59,461 nt of DNA from assembly GCA_019309045.1 (NCBI GenBank), contig JAFDGZ010000012.1, positions 1-59,461 on the forward strand, given 5' to 3'. Under the pieces are notes generated by a model. The model was not told the origin of the DNA and ran no database searches. It saw only the letters and a list, made by a program, of their open reading frames with translations. Each line of letters starts with the position of its first letter. Positions within the stretch are counted from its first letter, which is position 1. The DNA comes from Deltaproteobacteria bacterium. Its GTDB lineage: Bacteria > Desulfobacterota > Syntrophobacteria > BM002. Made by a program: the position numbers and the translations under genes. Below are positions 16,938 to 26,784 of this stretch, piece by piece.

Positions 16938-17765
16938 ATGAAAACCAGCAAGACACTGTCGTTACTTATCCTTAGCCTATTTGCCACAGCTGCCTTGGCC
17001 TTCACACCCCCGGCTGCCCTGGCAGCAGACGTCTCCATAGGCGCAGGTGCAGGAGTGGTACCTGATTACGAGGGCTCAGATGACTACGAAGTGGTGCCTG
17101 TGCCATATTTGACGGTAAAGTGGGACAACAATATGTCTCTAGATCTGCTCGGCAACAAAGCAAAGGCAAATCTTCTTCCTTCTCCGACCTGGAAACTCGG
17201 ACCGATTTTCCAGTACATAAAACAGCGGGATAATGTGGACGATAACAAAGTGGATAAAATGAAAAACGTCGGCACATCCCTGATGGCCGGCGGTTTTCTC
17301 GGTTTTCACTATGAGAACTGGAGAGCCGGCATAGAAGCGATGACGGATGTCAACAACGGCAATGATGGCTCGATTGTCAGACTCAATGGCGGCTACAGCA
17401 TCCCCTTTGCCCCCGTGTGGAACCTTTCTATTGGTGTCTATACCACCTGGGCTGACGACGACTATATGAGCAGCTATTTCGGGGTAGATAGAAAAGATGC
17501 CGAGCGCAGCGGTCTGAAGAGATACAATGCCGACTCTGGCTTCAAGGATGTGGGTACCACCTTCACCCTGTCGTACAGTCCCTGGCAGCGTGTGAGCCTT
17601 CTTGGAATAGCAGGTTACAAGAGGCTGCTGGGAGATGCAGCAGACAGCCCGGTTACAGACGATCGGGGTGATGAGAACCAGTTTGTCGCCGCCATAGTGG
17701 CAGTCTACCATTTCAATATTGGCTCAACCGAACAGTCAGAGGTGGGCTCTGGGGCATGGTATTGA
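16938..17765 (+). CDS. MipA/OmpV family outer-membrane protein
   Basis: 275 aa. A signal peptide (about residues 1-30, ending AALAA) leads into [29 protein letters not shown], the start expected for MipA/OmpV barrels. Alternating strands follow, with [22 protein letters not shown] and [24 protein letters not shown] near the end. In E. coli MipA is a scaffold for murein synthesis; other members serve in antigen or osmotic roles, so the function here is open. The sequence ends with about 15 residues after the last strand instead of at a terminal aromatic. GAGGAGG gives a strong ribosome site. dapL starts 9 bp after the stop. Confidence 0.88.
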   Translation: MKTSKTLSLLILSLFATAALAFTPPAALAADVSIGAGAGVVPDYEGSDDYEVVPVPYLTVKWDNNMSLDLLGNKAKANLLPSPTWKLGPIFQYIKQRDNVDDNKVDKMKNVGTSLMAGGFLGFHYENWRAGIEAMTDVNNGNDGSIVRLNGGYSIPFAPVWNLSIGVYTTWADDDYMSSYFGVDRKDAERSGLKRYNADSGFKDVGTTFTLSYSPWQRVSLLGIAGYKRLLGDAADSPVTDDRGDENQFVAAIVAVYHFNIGSTEQSEVGSGAWY

Positions 17766-17773
17766 GGCTCGAT

Positions 17774-19009
17774 ATGGCACTGGCAAACAGGCATTACCTC
17801 AAACTCACATCCGGCTACCTCTTTCCTGAAATCGCCCGCAGAGTACAGGCTTTTTCCCAGGCAAACCCCCGGGTTGCCATCATTCGTCTCGGCATAGGCG
17901 ATGTCACCCTCCCTCTGCCACCAGCAGTAATCGAGGCCATGCACCAGGCCGTGGAGGAGATGGGCCGGGCCGAAACCTTCCGTGGCTACGGCCCTGAGCA
18001 GGGCTACAATTTTCTCATAGAAAAAATCATCAGCCATGATTACCAGGCCCGGGGTATTTCTCTGCAGCCTGACGAGGTGTTTGTCAGCGACGGCTCAAAG
18101 TGCGACTGTGGCAACATCCAGGAAATATTCGCTCTGGAGAACAAGGTTGCGGTGGCCGACCCGGTATACCCGGTGTACGTGGATACCAATGTCATGGCCG
18201 GCCGTACAGGAGAAGCAGACGACCTGGGGCGCTACCAGGGACTCTACTACATGCCCTGTACTGCAGAGACCGGTTTTCTGCCGGAGCTGCCCACAACCCG
18301 GGTGGATCTCATATATCTCTGTTTTCCCAATAACCCTACCGGGGCAGTGGCCGACCGTCACTTTCTGCGGAGATGGATCGATTATGCCAGAGAACACCAG
18401 GCAATAATTCTCTTCGACGGCGCCTATGAAGCATACATCACCGAAGAGCACATCCCCCGCTCCATTTACGAACTGGAGGGCGCCAAGGAGTGCGCCATCG
18501 AATTCAGGAGCTTTTCCAAGACAGCTGGCTTCACCGGCACTCGCTGTGCATACACAGTGGTGCCTAGAGAGCTCAGCGCCCGCACTGCAGATGGAAGTAC
18601 GGTCAGCCTCAACAGGCTCTGGCATCGGCGCCAGAGCACGAAATTCAATGGGGTATCCTATCCTGTGCAGGTTGCAGCTGCAGCAGTCTACAGCGACGCC
18701 GGCAAGAAACAGGTAAAAGAGACCATTGCCTACTATATGGAAAATGCCAGGATTATAAGAAATGCTTTGACCAAGGCGGGCTTTACGGTTTACGGCGGGA
18801 TAAACGCTCCCTATATCTGGCTGAAAACCCCAGGCAGCATGACCTCCTGGGAGTTCTTCGACCTGCTTCTTGGCGAGACTCACGTAGTGGGTACACCTGG
18901 CTCCGGCTTTGGACCTTCGGGAGAGGGCTATTTCCGCCTGAGCGCCTTTGGCCAGAGGCAGCAAGTAGAAGAAGCCGTGCGTCGTATTCAGGACCGCTTC
19001 GCCTCGTAG
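17774..19009 (+). CDS. dapL: LL-diaminopimelate aminotransferase
   Basis: 411 aa PLP enzyme that converts tetrahydrodipicolinate to LL-diaminopimelate in one step for lysine and peptidoglycan synthesis. Signs of DapL are [13 protein letters not shown] at the start, [49 protein letters not shown] and the PLP lysine motif [12 protein letters not shown]. Length is normal. An in-frame start 18 bases earlier overlaps the previous gene; 17774 has GAGG at a good distance. It is probably cotranscribed with mipA. The DapL variant is typical of deltaproteobacteria, chlamydiae and plants. Confidence 0.95.
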   Translation: MALANRHYLKLTSGYLFPEIARRVQAFSQANPRVAIIRLGIGDVTLPLPPAVIEAMHQAVEEMGRAETFRGYGPEQGYNFLIEKIISHDYQARGISLQPDEVFVSDGSKCDCGNIQEIFALENKVAVADPVYPVYVDTNVMAGRTGEADDLGRYQGLYYMPCTAETGFLPELPTTRVDLIYLCFPNNPTGAVADRHFLRRWIDYAREHQAIILFDGAYEAYITEEHIPRSIYELEGAKECAIEFRSFSKTAGFTGTRCAYTVVPRELSARTADGSTVSLNRLWHRRQSTKFNGVSYPVQVAAAAVYSDAGKKQVKETIAYYMENARIIRNALTKAGFTVYGGINAPYIWLKTPGSMTSWEFFDLLLGETHVVGTPGSGFGPSGEGYFRLSAFGQRQQVEEAVRRIQDRFAS

Positions 19010-19065
19010 CTGCCAGCGATTCAGATCAGCAGGTTTTCACAGCGGCGAATTGGCTTGCTGCTCAG

Positions 19066-19323
19066 TCATTGCACCTTCACCGGCGGGATTCGAACGGCCC
19101 AGGCATCAAAGAGGGAATTGTAGCGAAGCAAGAAGATCCTGCCTTCTGTTGTCTTCACCTTGAAATAATCCAGGATCGGCGTACCCGCCCTTATGCCTCC
19201 TTCATACCAGCGATCGAGTATCTCGGTTATTTCCCAGCGCCGCTCTCTATGGGTAAAAGCCAGGGGCCGTTCATTGGAGCGGTAGCCGCTGTAGCACTCT
19301 ACCGCAACCCTTTCATAGGGCAT
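19066..19323 (-). CDS. small conserved hypothetical protein (DUF6504-like)
   Basis: 85 aa. The pattern is RPLAFTHRERRWEITEILDRWYEGG, DYFKVKTTEGRIFLLRYN, then DAWAVRI. This resembles the small beta-rich DUF6504 proteins, though I rely on memory of the pattern. The function is unknown. It starts 16 bp after the stop of the preceding membrane-anchored protein gene, with GGAGG ten bases before the ATG, so the two form an operon. It converges with dapL. Confidence 0.65.
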   Translation of the reverse strand: MPYERVAVECYSGYRSNERPLAFTHRERRWEITEILDRWYEGGIRAGTPILDYFKVKTTEGRIFLLRYNSLFDAWAVRIPPVKVQ

Positions 19324-19339
19324 GCAATCATTCCTCCGC

Positions 19340-20041
19340 TCATTCTTTCAGTCTGATCTGCAAGTGACCCTGACGAACCTTTATGTATTCCACTCCTCTG
19401 GAAAACAACTGCCAGAAGCCGCCCTCCCCGCTGAATTCTTCCACCAGATTCTTGTTCTTGATATCACCCCACCAGGCGCCTGGCAGAGGAATGCCTCCCA
19501 GACTCACACCGCGCACAGCTACCACTGGCCGCCCCTTGTTATAGCCCAGAGTGAGGCCAAGGCTGAGACGCAATGTCTTGCCGCCCAGGATCGGAAAACC
19601 ATCGTCAATGGGCAGCAGCAGCTTCACACTTACCAGGTCATTGGCCAGGTCGATGGCCATCCGTCTGGCGATTTCTGGATCATTGGCCACCAGGGCATTC
19701 AGTTCCTTTTCAGACAGGTTGATCACCCGGCTGGCATCATCCTCTCTGTATGGTTCCGGCTCGAGTGGCACAGGATAACGCAGCTTCTTTTTCCTCTCCG
19801 GAGAAGACTTGCTGCCGGCTGCTGACTGCTCCAGCCTGGCAAGCTTCTGGGCGAGTACTTGCTGCTCCTTTTCATTGAGGCGGGTGGGCTGAAATTCCGA
19901 GGCATAGATGTTCCGTTTGACCCACCAGGCCAGAGCAATAGTACATGCCAGGGTGGCGATCAAAATAGTCAGCACTACATGAGGCCTCTTCAAGCGGGCC
20001 TTCTTCACCGAATCCTGGTCCTGCTTTGCGAACATATCCAT
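19340..20041 (-). CDS. membrane-anchored hypothetical protein
   Basis: 233 aa. A basic cytoplasmic N-terminus (about 20 residues) is followed by one membrane helix (VVLTILIATLACTIALAWWV) and a periplasmic domain. A Glu/Lys-rich linker leads to NLSEKELNALVANDPEIARRMAIDLANDLVSVKLLLPID and strands such as LRLSLGLTLGYNKGRPVVAVRGVSLGGIPLP. The sequence suggests a lipid-binding or YpmS/LmeA-like beta domain, but I cannot confirm that. The start at 20041 has GAGGAAA seven bases upstream; a second ATG lies two codons on. It is cotranscribed with the 85-aa gene. Confidence 0.65.
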   Translation of the reverse strand: MDMFAKQDQDSVKKARLKRPHVVLTILIATLACTIALAWWVKRNIYASEFQPTRLNEKEQQVLAQKLARLEQSAAGSKSSPERKKKLRYPVPLEPEPYREDDASRVINLSEKELNALVANDPEIARRMAIDLANDLVSVKLLLPIDDGFPILGGKTLRLSLGLTLGYNKGRPVVAVRGVSLGGIPLPGAWWGDIKNKNLVEEFSGEGGFWQLFSRGVEYIKVRQGHLQIRLKE

Positions 20042-20294
20042 AAAGTTTCCTCGAATATTTCTCCAGGCCAATGTGATGCATAGCCTATAATGGCCGCCTT
20101 TCACCTCGCAGAGTTTGGCCCTGCCAACAGATGCTTACCTTTTGCCTGCAACCCTCCCTGGGGCCGCACAATAACTCTTCAGGCCCGAGTGGAGCGGTTA
20201 GCCATCCTCGTACTGGACATTTTTCAGCATGTTATCATATCATGCTTTTTCGTGCTGCCGGTAATTCTGATTCTTACCTTGCGGAAGGGAACAG

Positions 20295-21113
20295 TTGAGG
20301 CCCGCAATCCTTTTTTTCATAATCGCTTTTCTCCTGCACGTACCTGCAGCGTGCGCCTTTGACCTCGATGTCGGCAAAGATCTTACCAGGCAAGAAAAGG
20401 CAATTGCGCTCAATGCAGGTGCAGCTCTTTTTATGACCGCCTGGGGCGTCATCTTCTGGGACTACTTTCAGACCAAGCCAAAATTTGGCTCGGAGGATTG
20501 GTTTGGCCAGAACACCAGCAACGGAGGCGCAGACAAGCTAGGACATTTCTACAGTGCCTATGTTCTTTCGCATTCCTTCTCATATGTCTATGAAAAATTG
20601 GGATATCCATATGATGAGGCCGCGTTGTACGGTTCGCTCTCCTCTTTCGGATTGTTGGGACTCGTGGAATTAGGGGATGCCTTCAGCAGCACCTATGGTC
20701 TTTCCTATGAAGACTTTATTATGAACACTCTGGGGAATTGCGTCGGCTTTCTCACAAAAAGATATCCTGAAGTTTCCCGAAAAATTGATCTGCGGCTGGA
20801 GTATCGCCCCAATACGCAGGAATCAGACATCTTTACAGACTATGATCACATGAAATTTCTCCTGGCAGTAAAACTGGATGGCTTCGATTTTATAAAAAAT
20901 AATTACCTGAAGTACCTGGAGCTGCACTTTGGCTATTACGTGGATGGCTACTCAAAAGCTCCAAAATACAGGAGCCGCAATATCTATGTGGCCCTGGGCC
21001 TGAATCTATCAAAAATTGCCTCGCAGTTTTCTTTCAAGAAGCTGTCAACTTTCTTCCGCTACTATCAAACCCCCTATACCTATGTGAGCACTAGTAAAAG
21101 ACTGAAACGCTGA
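20295..21113 (+). CDS. DUF2279 family exported protein
   Basis: 272 aa. It begins at a TTG codon with GGAAGGGAA just upstream. A signal sequence (about residues 1-21, ending ACAF) is followed by a hydrophobic, helical domain with GGADKLGHFYSAYVLSH and EDFIMNTLGNCVGFL, motifs of the DUF2279/YfiM family. The C-terminal third (YDHMKFLLAVKLDGFDFIKNNYLKYLELHFGYY...YVALGLNLS) resembles beta strands of an outer-membrane protein. The conserved DKLGH and ELGD segments look like a possible active or metal site. The function is unknown. The stop codon lies within an 18-bp palindrome. Confidence 0.8.
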   Translation: MRPAILFFIIAFLLHVPAACAFDLDVGKDLTRQEKAIALNAGAALFMTAWGVIFWDYFQTKPKFGSEDWFGQNTSNGGADKLGHFYSAYVLSHSFSYVYEKLGYPYDEAALYGSLSSFGLLGLVELGDAFSSTYGLSYEDFIMNTLGNCVGFLTKRYPEVSRKIDLRLEYRPNTQESDIFTDYDHMKFLLAVKLDGFDFIKNNYLKYLELHFGYYVDGYSKAPKYRSRNIYVALGLNLSKIASQFSFKKLSTFFRYYQTPYTYVSTSKRLKR

Positions 21114-21126
21114 CACCGGTGTCAGC
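21109..21126. repeat. perfect 18-bp palindrome at a gene end
   Basis: GCTGACACCGGTGTCAGC is perfectly self-complementary and spans the stop codon of the DUF2279 gene. It lies between convergent genes. It could act as a short transcript-end hairpin for either side, but no U-run follows. Confidence 0.5.
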
Positions 21127-21164
21127 AGATCCATTTAAAACTGCTTTCAGCCAGGTTTTCCCGC

Positions 21165-22946
21165 TTACGGCAGACTGATGTCATGGAGACTCCGATCGTA
21201 GAGCTTGCCTATGCCATATTCAGATCTTCGCAGGAACCGTTCTTTGCTCGGCCCGATGATCTGCATTTCCGGATGTGTTTTCTGGACATCAAGAGCGATG
21301 TTCATCTCTTTGGTACAGCCGGTGCTGTAGGTCGCATCCTTGCCAAGCCACTCTGGAGGCACTGCCTGATCCAGAATCCGGAAACTTGTTTCGATATCTT
21401 CCACTGTCTGGAATCGCCATATGTCAATCAAACCACTTCTCTGGACTCTCTCCCACATGTACATCAGGTCGTCGGCGTCCATGCCCGGTACAAAGTGCTC
21501 GGCCGGGTTGATGATAAAACTTTTGCGATAGCTCTGCCGCAGATGATCAACAAATACTTTGAGTATCCTTATAGCAGTTTCCATCTGCCCGGGAATGCTA
21601 CCAACAATGGCGCTGTAGAATATGACCTTCTCACCGCGTCTCCTGGCAGCCTTCATCTGCCTGATGATTTCATCAGCCTTGTCATTGAGATCCTGTTCGC
21701 TGAAGGTAACCGCCTCGGGGTGTCTTGGTTTGAAGTCCACTATCACTCTGCTGCCATCCTCTGAAAGCCTCACATTGAATATATCTCTGGTAAACTGATA
21801 GGGTGTGGCAAGCAGTCGGCGCCACTTTTTTTCTCCTTTGGCTATTACCAGATCAGCTTCCTTGAACATGCGGGCAAAGGTGGTGGAGGTGAGCATAAGA
21901 TTGAGCCGCTCCCGGGTACCGTCAGATATGATGAACAATTGTCTATCTGTCTTGAGATTTTCAAGCAGTTTCTTTTTGGAGATAACCGGATCCTTGATAA
22001 AGAGTGCGTCTCTCAGTTCCTCTGTAAGCACAGGATCATTTTCCACGTCATGGCGGCTGATCTTATTCAGGTAGAAACCATCTTTGACCACCAGGATGAC
22101 CTTGTGCCCCCAGCCGAGGAGAAAGCGAATGATCTTCAGGTCCACAACGATTTCTCCTGCTTCGTTGCTGAGCCAGAGAATCTTCAAAGGAGGCCTGCTG
22201 CAGCTCCCCGGCGCCTCCTGCGGTCGTTGCAGCTGCTGTTGCAGCGGTTCAACACCATCGCCAGTGAGAGGCCTGTTGAGAATGGTTCGGTAGCTGACAT
22301 GAGACTCTTCCTTTTCCTCCGCCCTGTCCTCCCACAGTTCTTTAGCCACGCAGAGCTTGAGCAAACGCAACAACTGCAGCCTGGCAGCAGCTCCCTTCAG
22401 GTCCTCAAGGCTTTCAAAGCTGAGAATGGTCTGCTCGTCAATCCAGTTGAAGGCACGCCAGAAGCCGGGATCTGCCAGCAATTCCGCCACACGCCGGTTC
22501 TTCTCCACCTTCTTGTGGTAGTACGGGGCGTCAATCTTGCTCTTATCAATGAAGATCTTGCACAACCTCTTCTTCAATCTGGAAGGCAACAGGATGCCAT
22601 CGTGGGTGTCGTGATTGAATTTCAGGCGGAGCAGTTCAAGAAGAAACTGCCTCTTTTCATCATCTGGGATGTGATCTTTTACCAGTTTTTCCACAATGGA
22701 CCATACCTCCTGGTAGCGACGGAGCAAGTATGGTGTTTTCTCTTTGCTGGCAACGGCTTCGAACAGCTCGAGAGAACAGGGGACATAGATGCCATTTTCC
22801 TCCAGATGAACCATAAACCTGATCTGTTCAGGCGAGGCAACATCTTCCGGCGTAGTTTCAAAGTCGAGGTGATTTTCAGTAAAAAAGTGAGTGAGCCAGG
22901 CATGGGCCACCGGATCATTGCTGACAATTGGGATTGGTTCACTCAT
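21165..22946 (-). CDS. large protein with a DUF89 (ARMT1-like) core
   Basis: 593 aa, function unknown. Residues about 254-395 resemble the DUF89 damage-control phosphatase fold: KILWLSNEAGEIVVDLKIIRFLLGWG, VILVVKDGFYLNKISRHDV, FIISDGTRERLNLML and ADLVIAKGEKKWRRL. In the usual family the first motif reads DNAGE and the second NDAT, with Asp and Asn binding metal. Here they are NEAGE and NKIS, so both Asp are missing. An N-terminal helical region (about 1-250, with the PYLLRRYQEVW segment) and a C-terminal domain (about 430-593, with MYMWERVQRSGLIDIWRFQTVEDIE and STGCTKE) flank the core. GGGGGG lies nine bases before the ATG. It is monocistronic. Confidence 0.65.
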   Translation of the reverse strand: MSEPIPIVSNDPVAHAWLTHFFTENHLDFETTPEDVASPEQIRFMVHLEENGIYVPCSLELFEAVASKEKTPYLLRRYQEVWSIVEKLVKDHIPDDEKRQFLLELLRLKFNHDTHDGILLPSRLKKRLCKIFIDKSKIDAPYYHKKVEKNRRVAELLADPGFWRAFNWIDEQTILSFESLEDLKGAAARLQLLRLLKLCVAKELWEDRAEEKEESHVSYRTILNRPLTGDGVEPLQQQLQRPQEAPGSCSRPPLKILWLSNEAGEIVVDLKIIRFLLGWGHKVILVVKDGFYLNKISRHDVENDPVLTEELRDALFIKDPVISKKKLLENLKTDRQLFIISDGTRERLNLMLTSTTFARMFKEADLVIAKGEKKWRRLLATPYQFTRDIFNVRLSEDGSRVIVDFKPRHPEAVTFSEQDLNDKADEIIRQMKAARRRGEKVIFYSAIVGSIPGQMETAIRILKVFVDHLRQSYRKSFIINPAEHFVPGMDADDLMYMWERVQRSGLIDIWRFQTVEDIETSFRILDQAVPPEWLGKDATYSTGCTKEMNIALDVQKTHPEMQIIGPSKERFLRRSEYGIGKLYDRSLHDISLP

Positions 22947-23450
22947 TGTTGATACCCCCCATCTGTTTTGCCGCACATTCCATGACTAACTTCTTCTGCA
23001 TCCCCAGGGGGAACGAACCCCATATGAGCAAGTCATCATCCCCATGGCAACGCTTATTCCCTTCCATGGTAAACTCTCGATGGCTGCCCCCATTCGCTAT
23101 CACAGGGCACGAAGCGAAGCTTTACTATACACGATTTTAACGATATCCACACCACTGTTCCTTGACAGCGCGTCTTTAGCTCAACTCATCCGCCATCAAT
23201 GATCTGTCACTTTTCCGCCGACCGCCAGCGCCAGTGACACATAAAGAAGAAGATCCAGGAGTGTAAGTAGATCAGGCAAAATAAGGTCTGCTCTTTTGAG
23301 GTTTCAGAAAGGCGCCTTTTTACCCTGACTTTGTGAATTAGATAATTATCTTGAACCCTTGTCCCCTTTCTGCTAAACAGGGTAAAATATTTAACTAAAG
23401 CAAATTATATCCAGAAATCATGGCTGGCCTGGGTAGATGAGGAGGTTGGC
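22947..23450. other. 504-bp divergent intergenic region
   Basis: Between the DUF89-like gene (-) and pncA (+). A possible plus-strand promoter reads TTGTCC (23359-23364), 18 bp, TAAAAT (23383-23388), about 60 bp before pncA. A palindrome AAAGGCGCCTTT at 23308-23319 is followed by TT. Short open frames show no similarity. Confidence 0.4.
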
Positions 23451-23972
23451 ATGGCAAGGAAGGCCCTCATCGTGGTGGATATGCTCAACGATTTCGTAGA
23501 TCCCAAGGGCGCTTTATACTGCGGTGAGCCAGCACGCCGCATCATCCCTTTCATCGCCAAGCTGATTGACTCTCACCGTTCACGGGGGGACGTGGTAATA
23601 TACTTGCAAGACACGCACTCGGAAGATGACAAGGAATTTGAAATCTTCCCTCCCCACTCAATCGACGGTAGTTGGGGCCATGAAATCATCCCGGAACTAG
23701 CTCCTCGACCGGGAGATATCGTGGTGCAGAAGCGGAGATATAGTGGTTTCTTTCAAACACCACTGGAAGATATCCTCGAGGACCACCATATCACTGAAGT
23801 AGTGGTCACAGGAGTATGCACATCCATCTGTGTGATGGACACGGTAGGGGGGTTGCGAAATCGTGATTATCCGGTAAAGGTGTTTCGAGATGGCGTGGCC
23901 GATTTCGACGAGAGAATGCACCAGTTTTCCCTAGAGCGAATGGCAAAGATTTATAAGGCAGAGGTCCTCTGA
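23451..23972 (+). CDS. pncA: nicotinamidase-type cysteine hydrolase
   Basis: 173 aa isochorismatase-fold hydrolase. The catalytic triad is visible as Asp10 (VVDMLNDF), Lys94 (VQKRRYSGF) and Cys127 (GVCTSICVMDT). Metal ligands fit Asp54 and His56 (DTHSEDD) and His69 (PPHSIDG). Together with the nicotinate phosphoribosyltransferase gene 75 bp downstream, this makes nicotinamide deamidation for NAD salvage very likely. Length is slightly under the 180-210 aa of typical PncA. GAGGAGG gives a strong ribosome site. Confidence 0.9.
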   Translation: MARKALIVVDMLNDFVDPKGALYCGEPARRIIPFIAKLIDSHRSRGDVVIYLQDTHSEDDKEFEIFPPHSIDGSWGHEIIPELAPRPGDIVVQKRRYSGFFQTPLEDILEDHHITEVVVTGVCTSICVMDTVGGLRNRDYPVKVFRDGVADFDERMHQFSLERMAKIYKAEVL

Positions 23973-24047
23973 GTACCTCACAGCCTTCTCTGGGGCGTCA
24001 AATTTTCTTCCAGTCCAATCCTTATACCATTATTTGGGAGTGCTTCT

Positions 24048-25421
24048 ATGGGCCCGGATGAAATGCGCGGCCGGGCAATCATGACTGATCTCTACGAGCT
24101 CACCATGGCCGCCAGTTACTTTGCCCAAGACATGTTCGCCCCGGCAACCTTCAGCCTCTATGTGCGCAGCTATCCGCCGAACCGCTCTTACTTCGTCTGC
24201 GCCGGGCTTCACGAACTCCTAGATTATCTCGAGTCTTTTTATTTCCATGAGGATGATCTGGAGTATCTCGAGCAGACCTCTCTTTTCCGCAGCGATTTCT
24301 TGCAGTACCTGGAAAAGCTGCGCTTCACTGGCGAAGTGAGAGCAATACCGGAAGGAAGAATCTTTTTTTGCAACGAACCATTGTTGGAAATTACCGCACC
24401 TGTTATTCAGGCCCAGCTAGTAGAGACCTACGTGATCAATACCATGAATTTTGCCTCTCTCATCGCCACCAAGGCTTCCCGCTGCGTCCACGCTGCAGAC
24501 GATAGGAGACTGGTAGACTTCTCCCTGCGAAGAACCCAGGGTATGGACGCCGGCCTCAAAGCAGCAAGATCGAGCTACATCGGCGGCTTCCTCGGCACCA
24601 GCAACGTCCAGGCCGGCAAAATTTACGACCTGCCCATCTATGGAACCATGGCCCACTCTTATGTTGAAAGTTTCGACCGAGAAATCGATGCCTTTCGCGC
24701 TTTTGCCAAATCTTTCCCAGACAACACTATCCTGCTCATTGACACCTATGATACACTGGCCGGAGCTCGCAAAGCAGTGAAGGTGGCTGAAGAGATGCGT
24801 GCTGCTGGCAAGGCCCTCAGGGCCGTCCGTCTAGACAGCGGCGACATGGTGCAACTCAGCCGCCAGGTCAGGAAGATTCTAGACGATGCTGGCTTTCCCG
24901 AAGTAAAGATCTTCGCCAGTGGGGGCTTTGACGAGTTCAAGATCCAGGAGATACTTGCGGCAGGTGCCTGTATCGACGCCTTTGGCGTGGGCACCAAACT
25001 GGGCGTTTCGGCGGACGCACCCTATCTGGATGCTGCCTACAAGATGGTCCAGTACAACGGCCGTCCGGTCCTCAAACTGAGCAGCGGCAAGGTTTCGCTG
25101 GCTGGACCCAAGCAGGTGTTCCGCCAGTATGATGAGCATGGCATGTTCCGCAGTGATCTTATCGGCTTGCGGGATGAAGACGTTGCTGACGCCGATGCTC
25201 TGCTGGTAGTGGCCATGCAGCAAGGAAAACGGCTGCTGCCAAATGAACCGACGAACCAGATTCAACAGAGATTCCGCCAGGAATTTGCTCAACTGCCGGA
25301 CATTTACAAGAGCCTCCAGGGCACTCGCAACTACCCCGTGGGCATCACTGCAAAGTTGCAGGCGCTCCAGGATCAGGTCCAGTTGAAGATTCACCAGCAA
25401 GAACTGGCCAAACCCTTATGA
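24048..25421 (+). CDS. pncB: nicotinate phosphoribosyltransferase
   Basis: 457 aa. It converts nicotinate and PRPP, with ATP, to nicotinate mononucleotide. The start shows TDLYELTMAASYF, the family's N-terminal hallmark. Other motifs are SLRRTQGMDAGLKAARSSYIGGFLGTSN, GTMAHSYVESF, LLIDTYDT, VRLDSGDM and ASGGFDEFKI, with GVGTKLGVS in the phosphate-binding region. It pairs with pncA immediately upstream. GGGAG precedes the ATG. The C-terminus of about 60 residues is helical and charged and lacks the long extension of some family members. Confidence 0.95.
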   Translation: MGPDEMRGRAIMTDLYELTMAASYFAQDMFAPATFSLYVRSYPPNRSYFVCAGLHELLDYLESFYFHEDDLEYLEQTSLFRSDFLQYLEKLRFTGEVRAIPEGRIFFCNEPLLEITAPVIQAQLVETYVINTMNFASLIATKASRCVHAADDRRLVDFSLRRTQGMDAGLKAARSSYIGGFLGTSNVQAGKIYDLPIYGTMAHSYVESFDREIDAFRAFAKSFPDNTILLIDTYDTLAGARKAVKVAEEMRAAGKALRAVRLDSGDMVQLSRQVRKILDDAGFPEVKIFASGGFDEFKIQEILAAGACIDAFGVGTKLGVSADAPYLDAAYKMVQYNGRPVLKLSSGKVSLAGPKQVFRQYDEHGMFRSDLIGLRDEDVADADALLVVAMQQGKRLLPNEPTNQIQQRFRQEFAQLPDIYKSLQGTRNYPVGITAKLQALQDQVQLKIHQQELAKPL

Positions 25422-25475
25422 TGGTCATATCTTGCTAGTGCTTGATGCTCACCCCTCAATCACAGGACTGAACCC

Positions 25476-26762
25476 ATGACCAGACCAGAACGTGCCGTTT
25501 CTTTTTACGACGAACACCTCGAGACCATGCCATGGGAAGAAAAAGAACAACTCTTGCAACAACAACTTCAAAAGATGGTGCGCTTTGCCTATGAACGCTC
25601 CGAGGCCATGAGGCAAAAGTTCCTTGCCGCTGGAATCGAGCCCACAGAGGTGCAGAACATTGAGGATCTCCAGAAGCTGGCAATTACCTCGAAGGCAAAA
25701 ATGCGCCAACTGCAGCAGGCGACTCCACCTTTTGGCGGCTTTCTCGCTGTGGATCCTGGAGAACTCAGGAGGATCTATACTTCGCCAGGGCCAATCTTTG
25801 ATCCTGAGGGACGGCAGCCGGATTACTGGCGGCTGCAGTCGTGTTTTTACAACTGCGGCTTTCGCGCTGGCGATCGGGTGATGAACACCTTCTCCTACCA
25901 CCTGACGCCCGGAGGCCTCATGTGCGACGAGGCCCTCACCGGCATAGGCTGCACAGTGATCCCGGGCGGCGTGGGCAATACAGAAACCCAGCTGCAATTG
26001 CTGCAAGAACTGCGCATCAATGGCTATATCGGCGTGCCCAGCTTCTTGCAGACTCTGATCGAACGCGCCGAGCAGAGTGGCAAAGACTTTCGCCGGGAGT
26101 TTCACCTGCAAACGGCGGTCACTGCCGGAGAAATGCTCAGCAGCAGCGCCCGGACAACCCTGCAGCATCATTATGGCATTACGGTGCGACAGTTTTATGC
26201 CACAGCAGACGTGGGAGCCATTGCCTATGAGTGCCAGGCACAAAACGGCATGCACTTTGCCGAACACCGCCTCATTGAGGTTGTGGACCCGGATACCGGG
26301 GCCCAGCTTGGCCCTGGTGAAGTTGGCGAGGTGGTGGTCACCCTTCTGGACAACGAGGTCTATCCTCTCATTCGCTTCGGCACCGGCGACCTTTCATATT
26401 ACGAAGATACACCCTGTGACTGTGGCCGTTCTTCGCCCCGCCTGATGAAACTGGTGGGCAGAGTGGACCAGCTCACCAAAGTTCGGGGCATGTTCATTCA
26501 CCCCTCCCAGATAGATGAACTGACAGCTGCTTTCCCAGAAATCAACCTTGCCCAGGCCGTGGTCAATCGGTCGGCCAACCAGGACACCCTTACTCTGCAG
26601 GTTGTCCTGCGCCAGGAGCCGTCTTCCCGTGAGGATTTTGCCGGCAAATTGCAGGACAGGGCTCGCAGTGTGCTGAAACTGAGGGCTGATGTGGCCTTTG
26701 TCCAGGAAGATGAAATAAGTGAACCCGAAAAACGTATAATTGATCTCAGGAAATGGGACTAA
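25476..26762 (+). CDS. phenylacetate-CoA ligase family protein (PaaK-like)
   Basis: 428 aa AMP-forming CoA ligase. It shows NTFSYHLTPGG, GCTVIPGGVGNTETQL, GVPSFLQTLIERA and ITVRQFYATADVGAIAYEC in the adenylation core. LIRFGTGDLSYYEDTPCDCGRSSPRLMKLVGRVDQLTKVRGMFIHPSQID carries the Cys pair and hinge typical of PaaK. The degenerate P-loop is weak (YTSPGPIFDP). Members activate aryl acids, but many in anaerobes have unknown substrates. The next gene (GYD protein) starts 22 bp after its stop, suggesting an operon. The ribosome site is poor. Confidence 0.88.
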   Translation: MTRPERAVSFYDEHLETMPWEEKEQLLQQQLQKMVRFAYERSEAMRQKFLAAGIEPTEVQNIEDLQKLAITSKAKMRQLQQATPPFGGFLAVDPGELRRIYTSPGPIFDPEGRQPDYWRLQSCFYNCGFRAGDRVMNTFSYHLTPGGLMCDEALTGIGCTVIPGGVGNTETQLQLLQELRINGYIGVPSFLQTLIERAEQSGKDFRREFHLQTAVTAGEMLSSSARTTLQHHYGITVRQFYATADVGAIAYECQAQNGMHFAEHRLIEVVDPDTGAQLGPGEVGEVVVTLLDNEVYPLIRFGTGDLSYYEDTPCDCGRSSPRLMKLVGRVDQLTKVRGMFIHPSQIDELTAAFPEINLAQAVVNRSANQDTLTLQVVLRQEPSSREDFAGKLQDRARSVLKLRADVAFVQEDEISEPEKRIIDLRKWD

Positions 26763-26784
26763 CCAGAACCGAAGGAGGAGGACC

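Noticed and set aside
21939-22952. Long plus-strand open frame of 337 codons opposite the DUF89-like gene
   Set aside because: It has no motifs or ribosome site and is the reverse of a gene with clear domain similarity.
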